Shown here: in pieces, positions 1 to 5,474 of the stretch
Layout: every line of letters begins with the position of its first letter
Numbering within the stretch: the stretch's first letter is position 1
DNA from: an uncultured Bacilli bacterium
Lineage (GTDB): Bacteria > Bacillota_I > Bacilli_A > RF39 > UBA660
Length of the DNA stretch: 8,951 nt
Direction of reading: 5' to 3'
Assembly (NCBI GenBank): GCA_949746915.1
Contig: CATKEA010000127.1
Coordinates: forward strand, 1 to 8,951
Translations under genes and position numbers: made by a program
The notes under the pieces: model-generated
What the model was told of the DNA's origin: nothing
The model's database searches: none
Seen by the model: only the letters and a program-made list of their open reading frames with translations

Positions 1-22
1 AACATTATTTTCATTTTGCTAA

Positions 23-50
23 CAAAAAAATCCAAAATATTTTGGATCTT
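23..50 (-). terminator. Intrinsic terminator after the DUF1653 gene
   Basis: A perfect 18-base palindrome (30-47, ATCCAAAATATTTTGGAT) is followed on the minus strand by seven T residues (30-24). It lies about 25 bases after the DUF1653 stop codon, where the leftward pilin/DUF1653 transcript would end. The stem has only two G-C pairs per arm, so it may be a weak terminator. The remaining 22 bases to the left edge show nothing recognisable. Confidence 0.6.
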
Positions 51-71
51 ACATTAAACAAATATAAAAAT

Positions 72-308
72 TTATTTATAACTTTCTCGCTTACTCTCTA
101 TTTGTTGTAATTCAAATCGCAGAATATGTTTTTCTTCGTCATATTCTCCAACAAACAAGTCATAAGGTCTAGCCCATAACTTATTATCACCATATAACGC
201 ACGATATATAACCAACTTTTCCAACGTCTCTGAATTAGTCGCAATATCTTCAACAATATAAAGATCTCCTTTATAATGCTTATATACACCCTTAATTTTT
301 ACTTCCAT
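72..308 (-). CDS. DUF1653 family protein
   Basis: A 78-residue small cytoplasmic protein of unknown function. The family signature is clear: GVYKHYKGDLY near the N-terminus, then the central run SETLEKLVIYRALYGD, then LWARPYDLF, ending with RFE. DUF1653 proteins are usually 65-80 residues with just this order of blocks, so it is full length. The start at 308 (MEVKIKG) was chosen over an upstream in-frame codon at 374 because the longer form would overlap the pilin gene by over 60 bases and its extra residues do not fit the family. Only one base separates the pilin stop codon from this ATG, and a GGAGAGGAAG-type ribosome binding site lies inside the end of the pilin gene, so the two are probably translationally coupled. 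No biochemical role is known to me; the pairing with a pilin is probably only a shared transcript. Confidence 0.88.
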   Translation of the reverse strand: MEVKIKGVYKHYKGDLYIVEDIATNSETLEKLVIYRALYGDNKLWARPYDLFVGEYDEEKHILRFELQQIESKRESYK

Positions 309-309
309 C

Positions 310-513
310 TTACTCTTCCTCTCCTTCACAATATCCTTGTCCAGGCTTTTTACCTTTAATAAACTCACTACCAATAATTGAACAAGAAGTTTTAGTCATA
401 GAATCTTTAATATAACCACCAAAAGTATTAAATGCCCCAATAATTATAACAGCAATTAAAGCAACAATTAAAAGATATTCTACTAATGCTTGACCTTTGT
501 TATTAAGTTTCAT
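310..513 (-). CDS. Flp-like (type IVb) prepilin, class III signal peptide
   Basis: A 67-residue prepilin-like protein. The short basic leader MKLNNKG is followed by QALVEY, fitting cleavage after Gly7 with Glu at +5 and Tyr at +6, the mark of Flp/Tad pilins. Residues 14-31 form one hydrophobic helix (LLIVALIAVIIIGAFNTF) that would anchor the subunit in the membrane and pack in a filament. After cleavage the mature protein is about 60 residues, normal for Flp. The C-terminal part is unusual: two cysteines (44 and 62) around a glycine/lysine-rich loop, then an acidic tail GEEE; the cysteines could form a disulfide outside the cell. The start is supported by AGGAG at 522-526, eight bases upstream. 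No prepilin peptidase or Tad ATPase lies in the window, so export and assembly must be encoded elsewhere. A membrane-anchored small protein that does not polymerise is the alternative. Confidence 0.82.
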   Translation of the reverse strand: MKLNNKGQALVEYLLIVALIAVIIIGAFNTFGGYIKDSMTKTSCSIIGSEFIKGKKPGQGYCEGEEE

Positions 514-551
514 TTTCCTAACTCCTATCTACTACATTAACTATATCTATA

Positions 552-580
552 ATTTTATATTGCTTTTTAACATTTGTCAA
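552..580 (-). promoter_or_regulatory. Sigma-A-type promoter for the pilin/DUF1653 pair
   Basis: On the minus strand a consensus -35 TTGACA (580-575) is followed after exactly 17 bases by TAAAAT (557-552). This gives a 5' untranslated region of about 30 bases before the AGGAG ribosome binding site of the pilin gene. Its -35 box is superimposed on that of the opposing promoter for the DUF192 gene. Confidence 0.78.
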
Positions 581-602
581 ATCATTTAATATATGTTATA
601 GT
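574..602 (+). promoter_or_regulatory. Sigma-A-type promoter for the DUF192 gene
   Basis: TTGTCA (574-579) and TATAGT (597-602) are separated by 17 bases, each one mismatch from consensus. Transcription would begin near 609, leaving a very short leader that still includes the AGGTGA ribosome binding site (613-618) before the ATG at 623. The -35 box shares five bases with the opposing pilin promoter, so polymerase should be able to occupy only one of them at a time. Confidence 0.72.
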
Positions 603-622
603 TAACTTCAATAGGTGATTTT

Positions 623-955
623 ATGTATATTCAAAAAAATAATAAAAAAATTTACTTTGAAAATTGTACTACTTTTTTTGACAGACTAATTGGTTTCATG
701 ATAAAAATTGAACCAATATCTACTGGAAAAAGATTTCCAAAATGCAACAGCATTCACACATTTTTTATGTTCCAACCTATTGATATTATAATGACAGACA
801 AAAACCATAAAATTATCAAAATGTATGAATCTCTATCAACAGAGAAAATCATCTTGCCCAAAAAAAATGTTTATTATACATATGAATTACCACTTAATAC
901 TTGTAAACTATTCACAATCAATGAAATATTAAACATAAAAGAAGATAAAAGTTAA
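623..955 (+). CDS. DUF192 family protein
   Basis: A 110-residue protein and the only rightward gene here. DUF192 features are visible: FFDRLIGFM near residues 18-26 (family GLMFR region), CNSIHTFFMFQPIDIIMTD at about 41-59 (the family's hallmark xSFWMxxxxxPLDIIFLD block), then a hydrophilic turn and the closing block YTYELPLNT. Many family members are secreted and have a signal peptide; this one has none, so it is predicted cytoplasmic, as in other Bacillota versions. The fold is a small beta barrel with no established activity. The start is supported by AGGTGA at 613-618. It has its own promoter and terminator, so it is a single-gene unit convergent with obg. Confidence 0.83.
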   Translation: MYIQKNNKKIYFENCTTFFDRLIGFMIKIEPISTGKRFPKCNSIHTFFMFQPIDIIMTDKNHKIIKMYESLSTEKIILPKKNVYYTYELPLNTCKLFTINEILNIKEDKS

Positions 956-982
956 TTTAAACTACTATCTTCTTTTTCTTTT
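937..982. terminator. Bidirectional terminator between DUF192 gene and obg
   Basis: An 11-base perfect stem (937-947 AAAAGAAGATA with 966-976 TATCTTCTTTT) encloses an 18-base loop that holds the DUF192 stop codon region. On the plus strand the stem runs into a T-rich tract (973-983). On the minus strand the same hairpin ends in TTTT, so it can also stop transcripts leaving obg. The long loop makes it less than ideal, but the position between convergent genes fits well. Confidence 0.7.
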
Positions 983-1007
983 CTGAATTTAATTTTCACT
1001 TATAAAT

Positions 1008-2279
1008 TTACTTCTTCCATTCAAATTCAAAATCAAATATTCTAACAATATCTCCATCACTTGCACCAAGTTCTTCTAGCTTTTCATCAATTCCCATACC
1101 ACGAAGCTTCTTAGTAAATCTCCTAATTCCTTCATCAGTAAATTTAGTCATTCTAAATAATTTTTCTAATTCTCTTCCTTGAATAACCCAAGCATCATTA
1201 TCCCTGACAATAGTATATGGCTCCTCTTTCTTGAATTTATATAAAACATGTCCCTCAAATTGATCATCTTCATATAATGGTTCATCTTTAACAGAATCAA
1301 CTAAATTAGCAAGTTCTATTAAAACTTCACTTAAACCTTCTTCATTTAAAGCACTCACTTCAAAAACTTTAACACCAGGTATTTTCTTTTTAAACTCCAC
1401 TAAATTCAAGTCTGCTCCTGGAATGTCCATTTTATTTGCAATAACTATCATAGGTTTTTTTAATAATTTATCACTAAATGATTCTAATTCTTTATTTATT
1501 GTAATATAATCTTCAATCGGATTTCTTTCCTCATAACCACTCATATCTATAACATGCGCAATTACTTTTGTTCTTTCAATATGTTTTAAGAATCTATCTC
1601 CTAATCCCTCTCCCGAACTTGCACCTTCTATCAAACCAGGTAAATCTGCCATAACAAAACTTCGACCGTCTTGTGCTCTAACTACACCAAGATTAGGAGT
1701 TAAAGTCGTAAAATGATATGCGGCAATCTTTGGCTTAGCTTTTGACACTTTTGAAATAATAGTACTTTTACCAACACTAGGAAACCCAACAAGCCCAACA
1801 TCAGCAAGCATTTTAAGTTCAACCATCAATCTCTTAACATCACCTGGTTCACCATTCTCGCTAAAATTAGGGCAAGTATTATTTTGTGTTTTAAACGCTG
1901 TATTACCTCGACCACCACGTCCACCATAAGCAACTATTTCTTGTTGATTTTTTTCCTTTAAATCAGCAATAATTAATGACGTATCTAAATCTTTAACTAC
2001 TGTTCCCTGTGGAACTCTAATTACAACATCCTCACTATTTTTTCCATCACAATTCTTTCCCATACCATTTTGACCTTTTTTACCTTTTATAATTTTTTTA
2101 TATCTAAGATCAAGTAATGTATGTAAACCTTCATCAACTTTAAAAATTATATTACTACCACGTCCACCATTACCACCAAATGGGCCACCCATTGGTATAT
2201 ATTTTTCACGTCTAAATGCTGTACATCCATCTCCACCATCACCAGCATGCACCTCTAACTTTACTTCATCTATAAACAT
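1008..2279 (-). CDS. obg: Obg/CgtA family GTPase
   Basis: Essential GTPase that binds the large ribosomal subunit and links ribosome assembly with growth and stress state. Domain order is complete: glycine-rich Obg fold at 1-156 (e.g. AGDGGDGC, PMGGPFGGNGGRG), then a G domain with P-loop GFPSVGKST (165-173), switch region FTTL, DLPGLIEGAS (G3, from 212), NKMD (G4, about 282-285) and SAL (G5), then the OCT C-terminal domain from about 345. At 423 residues it matches the Bacillota length of about 425-435. Start choice: the ATG at 2279 sits eight bases from GAGGTG, whereas the adjacent GTG at 2282 sits only five away; starting at the GTG would merely add one residue. It is the last gene of the rplU-prp-rpmA-obg block and lies after a terminator-like hairpin, so its expression probably depends on read-through; I see no convincing promoter of its own. 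Confidence 0.97.
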   Translation of the reverse strand: MFIDEVKLEVHAGDGGDGCTAFRREKYIPMGGPFGGNGGRGSNIIFKVDEGLHTLLDLRYKKIIKGKKGQNGMGKNCDGKNSEDVVIRVPQGTVVKDLDTSLIIADLKEKNQQEIVAYGGRGGRGNTAFKTQNNTCPNFSENGEPGDVKRLMVELKMLADVGLVGFPSVGKSTIISKVSKAKPKIAAYHFTTLTPNLGVVRAQDGRSFVMADLPGLIEGASSGEGLGDRFLKHIERTKVIAHVIDMSGYEERNPIEDYITINKELESFSDKLLKKPMIVIANKMDIPGADLNLVEFKKKIPGVKVFEVSALNEEGLSEVLIELANLVDSVKDEPLYEDDQFEGHVLYKFKKEEPYTIVRDNDAWVIQGRELEKLFRMTKFTDEGIRRFTKKLRGMGIDEKLEELGASDGDIVRIFDFEFEWKK

Positions 2280-2305
2280 CACATTATCACCTCTTTCTAA
2301 AATAT

Positions 2306-2334
2306 AAAGAAAAAGAGCCTAAAAATACGGCCCT
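2306..2334 (-). terminator. Terminator-like hairpin between rpmA and obg
   Basis: On the minus strand AGGGCC (2334-2329), a nine-base loop and GGCTCT (2319-2314) form a six-base stem with one G-U pair, followed by a T-rich tract. It starts nine bases after the rpmA stop codon. It probably ends most transcripts of the ribosomal protein genes and lets a fraction continue into obg, lowering GTPase output relative to L21 and L27. Confidence 0.62.
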
Positions 2335-2342
2335 TCAAATTC

Positions 2343-2630
2343 TTATTCTACTGGATAAACACTAGCTTTTTTTCTATCTTTACCTAAACGTTCAAATTTA
2401 ACAATACCATCAACAGTTGAATATAATGTATCATCATTACCACGACGTACATTAGTTCCTGGATGAATTTTTGTTCCTCTTTGACGGTAAATAATAGAAC
2501 CACTAGTAACAAATTCTCCATCGCTAGCTTTAGCTCCAAGTCTACGACCTATAGAGTCTCTACCGTTAGATGTAGAACCTTGTCCTTTATGATGGGCAAA
2601 TAGTTGTATATCTAAAAGCATTCTCTTCAT
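2343..2630 (-). CDS. rpmA: 50S ribosomal protein L27 with cleavable N-terminal extension
   Basis: L27 lies at the peptidyl transferase centre of the large subunit and its N-terminus reaches toward the tRNA ends. The body is standard: [20 protein letters not shown], then [15 protein letters not shown] and the closing [15 protein letters not shown]. In front is an extension ending IQLF (residues 8-11) before Ala12, the Bacillota form that Prp protease must remove before the protein works in the ribosome; known examples have a QFF or QLF motif before the cut. Predicted cleavage is Phe11-Ala12, based on the family. The start at 2630 has AAGGAG nine bases upstream; a second in-frame ATG at 2621 is too far from it. 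The ribosome binding site overlaps the prp stop codon, so protease and substrate are translated side by side. Confidence 0.97.
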   Translation of the reverse strand: MKRMLLDIQLFAHHKGQGSTSNGRDSIGRRLGAKASDGEFVTSGSIIYRQRGTKIHPGTNVRRGNDDTLYSTVDGIVKFERLGKDRKKASVYPVE

Positions 2631-2643
2631 ACTTACACTCTCC

Positions 2644-2946
2644 TTACATTATTTTTATATTCTTAGGATACTTTTCACTAAGTTCACTAAATAGCATTAG
2701 CATATTTTCTAGTAACTTAAAACAAATATCATCATCTGTTATAACATCAATAGTCACACACCCACTATTTTCTTCATATCGAATAAAATCTTCGTTAATA
2801 CTAAGTAGAGCATTAACCGTAGTAACCGTAATACTACTAACACTACTACATACAATATCTTTACCATATTCATCATACATAGCGTGTCCTTTAATTTTTA
2901 TAGTTTCAAGTTTTTGACCATTTCTTATAACATTTACTTTAATCAT
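2644..2946 (-). CDS. prp: Ribosomal-processing cysteine protease Prp
   Basis: Cysteine protease (formerly YsxB, DUF464) that trims the N-terminal extension of L27. The catalytic pair is present: His21 in the motif GHA and Cys33 in DIVCSSVS, 12 residues apart as in characterised Prp. Length 100 residues, with the usual Ile/Val-rich C-terminal half, indicates an intact enzyme. It lies between rplU and rpmA, as in most Bacillota, six bases after the rplU stop. The ribosome binding site is poor (GGG at the end of rplU only), so translation is probably coupled to termination on rplU, giving low enzyme amounts relative to the ribosomal proteins. The small size and the preserved H/C pair leave little doubt. 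Confidence 0.95.
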   Translation of the reverse strand: MIKVNVIRNGQKLETIKIKGHAMYDEYGKDIVCSSVSSITVTTVNALLSINEDFIRYEENSGCVTIDVITDDDICFKLLENMLMLFSELSEKYPKNIKIM

Positions 2947-2952
2947 GACAAA

Positions 2953-3255
2953 TTACCCATTAATTTTAGTAATTTCAATTTTTGTATATGGTTGTCTATG
3001 ACCTTGAGTTTTACGATGACTTCTATCTTTTTGTTTGTATTTAAATACACGGATTTTCTTACCTTTTCCTTGTTTTAATACAGTTCCTTCAACGCTAGCC
3101 TTAGCAATATAAGGATTTCCAACTTTGCTATCAATCATTAAAACTTCATCAAAAACAACTTTGTCACCTTCATTAACATCTAATTTTTCAACGAAGATAA
3201 CAGATTTTTCAGAAACAAGATATTGTTTCCCACCTGTTTTGATAACTGCGTTCAT
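2953..3255 (-). CDS. rplU: 50S ribosomal protein L21
   Basis: L21 binds 23S rRNA in the large subunit. The N-terminus [14 protein letters not shown] and the C-terminal basic stretch [22 protein letters not shown] are diagnostic, and 100 residues is the standard length. A strong ribosome binding site AAGGGAGGT (3270-3262) lies seven bases before the ATG. It is the first gene of the rplU-prp-rpmA-obg operon, reading from the promoter at 3361-3389 through a roughly 100-base leader. In related bacteria that leader is the L21 leader element through which expression is controlled. Confidence 0.97.
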   Translation of the reverse strand: MNAVIKTGGKQYLVSEKSVIFVEKLDVNEGDKVVFDEVLMIDSKVGNPYIAKASVEGTVLKQGKGKKIRVFKYKQKDRSHRKTQGHRQPYTKIEITKING

Positions 3256-3354
3256 AATATACCTCCCTTAATTTTTATACAAGACTCGCTCTTAAGGTAT
3301 ACCTAATTGTATTTATAACCTTTTTAATGCGGTTTGAAACAGAGGTTTCAAACA
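3256..3354 (-). ncRNA. Candidate L21 leader in the rplU 5' untranslated region
   Basis: The predicted transcript begins near 3354 with a perfect nine-base stem (GTTTGAAAC 3353-3345, loop CTCT, GTTTCAAAC 3340-3332), followed by CGCATTAAAAAGG, the palindrome AGGTATACCT (3304-3295) and AAGAGCGAGTC. The stretch TATACCTTAA (3301-3292) can pair with the rplU ribosome binding region: TATACCT (3301-3295) with AGGTATA (3264-3258), or CCTTAA (3297-3292) with TTAAGG (3271-3266). This would let the leader hide the start of translation. Position and length agree with the L21 leader family of Bacillota; I have not matched the sequence against its covariance model, so the family assignment is inference. Confidence 0.55.
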
Positions 3355-3419
3355 TTTAAAATAATATCATAATTATATACAATTGTCAAATAAATTTAAT
3401 TATCAAACATACCTTAAGA
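3290..3419. repeat. 11-base inverted repeat flanking rplU promoter and leader
   Basis: TCTTAAGGTAT at 3290-3300 is repeated perfectly in inverted form, ATACCTTAAGA, at 3409-3419. The right copy lies upstream of the rplU promoter, just after the stop codon of the preceding gene, and so is absent from transcripts starting at that promoter. The left copy overlaps the leader segment able to pair with the ribosome binding site. Only transcripts reading through from the sigma-factor gene would contain both arms. Between 3390 and 3429 I see no terminator. Confidence 0.6.
3361..3389 (-). promoter_or_regulatory. Promoter of the rplU-prp-rpmA-obg operon
   Basis: On the minus strand a consensus TTGACA (3389-3384) and TATTAT (3366-3361) are separated by 17 bases. 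Start of transcription is expected near 3354, exactly where the leader hairpin begins. It is one of the strongest promoter matches in the window, as expected for ribosomal protein genes. Confidence 0.82.
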
Positions 3420-3429
3420 CTTTAATTTA

Positions 3430-4299
3430 CTATTTATTATTAATTACCTTTTGATACTCACTATCAAATACATTATCAACGAATTTAGATATTTCATATT
3501 TAACATATAATAAAATATTCAAATTACATGCTCTTATATCTTCATCACTCAACACTCTTGAAATTGCTTTTTTACTATAATTATTACCATCTAAATAACC
3601 AAATCTCATACTTATATAACTAAACATCTTAGGATTCAAGTCACTTGTCAAATATGATGAATCAAAACACTCATAAAAAATATTTTCCATCCTATCTAAT
3701 TGTTCTGTTTCTTGATTTGCAATAACAGTTAAAAGTTTAGCTTTTAATATAGTAGATTCATCACATTTTTCTTCTACCTTATTACTAGGAGGAACAATAC
3801 TTGATAAATCATCAACAACAACCTCATCAACAATTCTTTTCTTTGCTCTTGGCACCTTAGAATTTTTTACTTTACTTTGGCCTTTAGCAATATATGAAGC
3901 AGCCCTTCTCTCCCTTGCTACCTCAGTACTATCACATATCAATTTTTTCTTAAGCTCCAAAGAAATTTCGTTTTCTGCTTTACCATCAAATAAAACACAA
4001 TCACACTCTGTTGATCTACTATCACCAATTTTAACAACTAAATTGTCAGATACTTTTGGCTCTATATTATATTCACTAAGAACATCTAATGGAATTGTTC
4101 CACATCCACCTTCAACTGCTACTAAAGCTTTTATCTTAGGTAATATAGTAGAATTATAAGTAGCTTTTTCTTTTGAAGTTAATCTTGAAATTCCTTGTTT
4201 ATGGATAATATCTTTATATTTCTGCGGGAATTTATTAATAATATTATCCAAAATATCTGCATCTATTTTACTATATCTCTCATATATAGTTAAATTATA
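3430..4299 (-). CDS. -1 frame continuation of the sigma factor: fifth tail repeat plus sigma-4-like end
   Basis: This frame is open from 4320 to the TAG at 3430 (followed at once by TAA) but has no believable start of its own. The first usual start codon is a TTG at 4251, which lies inside a domain and has no ribosome binding site. Upstream of it the frame already encodes LTIYERYSKIDADI, which aligns with LTLKQAFSKIDESL of the last repeat of the upstream gene. A complete fifth repeat (4293-4057, ending SEYNIEP) thus straddles the upstream stop codon. After it come a mixed basic/acidic linker with PRAKKR, and at about 3730-3475 a segment (MRFGYLDGNNYSKKAISRVL then DEDIR and LLYVKYEISKF) that resembles sigma region 4 with its helix-turn-helix. 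I infer that it is the C-terminal part of the upstream protein, 289 residues, reached by a -1 frameshift at the A7 tract. Alternatives are a recent disabling mutation or a sequencing error. Function unknown. Confidence 0.65.
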   Translation of the reverse strand, partial: YNLTIYERYSKIDADILDNIINKFPQKYKDIIHKQGISRLTSKEKATYNSTILPKIKALVAVEGGCGTIPLDVLSEYNIEPKVSDNLVVKIGDSRSTECDCVLFDGKAENEISLELKKKLICDSTEVARERRAASYIAKGQSKVKNSKVPRAKKRIVDEVVVDDLSSIVPPSNKVEEKCDESTILKAKLLTVIANQETEQLDRMENIFYECFDSSYLTSDLNPKMFSYISMRFGYLDGNNYSKKAISRVLSDEDIRACNLNILLYVKYEISKFVDNVFDSEYQKVINNK

Positions 4300-5474
4300 T
4301 TTTTTTCTTTTGAAGTTTTTCTACTAGAAGTATAAGGTTCTATATTGTACTCTGAAAGCATTTCATCACTTATATTTCCATTAGCAACTTCTCTTGCTAT
4401 TTTTCTTTTAATATTATAAATAACTCCTCCAAAGTATAAATTTCTCTCTTTAGTAGTAAACTTTATACCTGATTCTCTCTTTGCAACAACCGCCTGTTGT
4501 TTTTCCGATAATTCTAATATCATAGCATCTAACAAACTCTCATCTATTTTACTAAATGCTTGTTTTAAAGTTAAGCCTTCAATTGTACGACTTACTTTTT
4601 TTCCATTGATTTGATCCATTATAGTTTCAGTAGTAGTAATATTATATTCATCAAGTATATCTTTTGAAAGATTTCCAAGACAAACCTCTTTTACAATTTC
4701 ACGTTTTACTTTTCTAACTATAATAAAATATATAGTATTTTCATTTTTTGATAATTTATCACCACTTTCCCTTTTTTTAACAATTTCTTGTTGTTCAGGA
4801 GTTAAACTTAATAATAATCTATCAAATACCTCATCTTCAATTTTACTAAAAGTTTGTCTTAAAGAAAGTCGACGTCCATTTGATTTTAAAGACTCTGCTT
4901 GCCTATTACTTTTTTCAATAGCCTTTAAAGTATTAACATCAGGCTTTATCTTATATATTTCAAGTATTTCATCACTAAGATTTCCTAATGCAACCTCAGT
5001 TGCTAATCTTCTTTTTACCTTTTTAAGTATTGTACTAAAATAAGTAATACGTTCACTATCACTTAATCTATCTGTTTCACGTTTATTAATAATAGCTTGA
5101 TGTTCTTCTGGAAAAGTAGAAATTATATTATCCAAAATACTTTTATCAATCATACTAAAAGTTTCAAACAAAGTTGCTCCATAATTATTATTAACATATG
5201 CTCTATTATTAAATCTTTTAGTTCTTCTTTTATTAGACTTATCTGGTTCTATACTATATACATTTAATACTTCTTCATCAATATTTCCCTTAGCAACTTC
5301 TTTTGCTATTTTTCGCTTTATTTTTGGTATTATATTGGCATTATACACATTTCTTTCCTTATCATCTAAAGGAATTACTCCACGCTTTGCGATAATTTTT
5401 TGTTGTTTTTCTGTCATTTCAGAAATAAACTTATCTAAAATTTCATCATCCACCAAACTAAATGTCTCTTTTAA
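4057..5474 (-). repeat. Five ~78-residue repeats in the sigma-factor tail
   Basis: Protein-level tandem repeats at 5474-5241, 5171-4938, 4862-4638, 4568-4335 and, in the -1 frame, 4293-4057, separated by linkers of about 14-26 residues (the last one includes the A7 tract). The shared pattern is L..xFSxI(D/E)xxxLD, then EKQQxIVxKRExG, LTxxERxxYxxxIxKxKRKI, AxEVxxGNLSxExLxEYNIxP. Copies 1-4 keep a strongly basic KxKRKIAxEV helix; copy 5 has KIKALVAVEGG there and has lost most of the charge. The nucleotide identity between copies is only moderate, so the duplication is old and the repeats have been kept at protein level. Confidence 0.88.

Noticed and set aside
98..289. Second minus-strand frame within the DUF1653 gene
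   Set aside because: It is an out-of-frame shadow of a recognised family protein.
309..374. Longer DUF1653 protein starting at 374
   Set aside because: The added residues overlap the pilin gene, lack family similarity and a better start with a ribosome binding site exists at 308.
3430..4251. Independent gene starting at the TTG at 4251
   Set aside because: The start falls within the fifth repeat, there is no ribosome binding site, and the repeat homology continues upstream in the same frame past the TTG.
4057..5474. CRISPR array or DNA-level tandem repeat
   Set aside because: The periodicity is at protein level with diverged nucleotide sequence; unit length and linkers do not fit a CRISPR.
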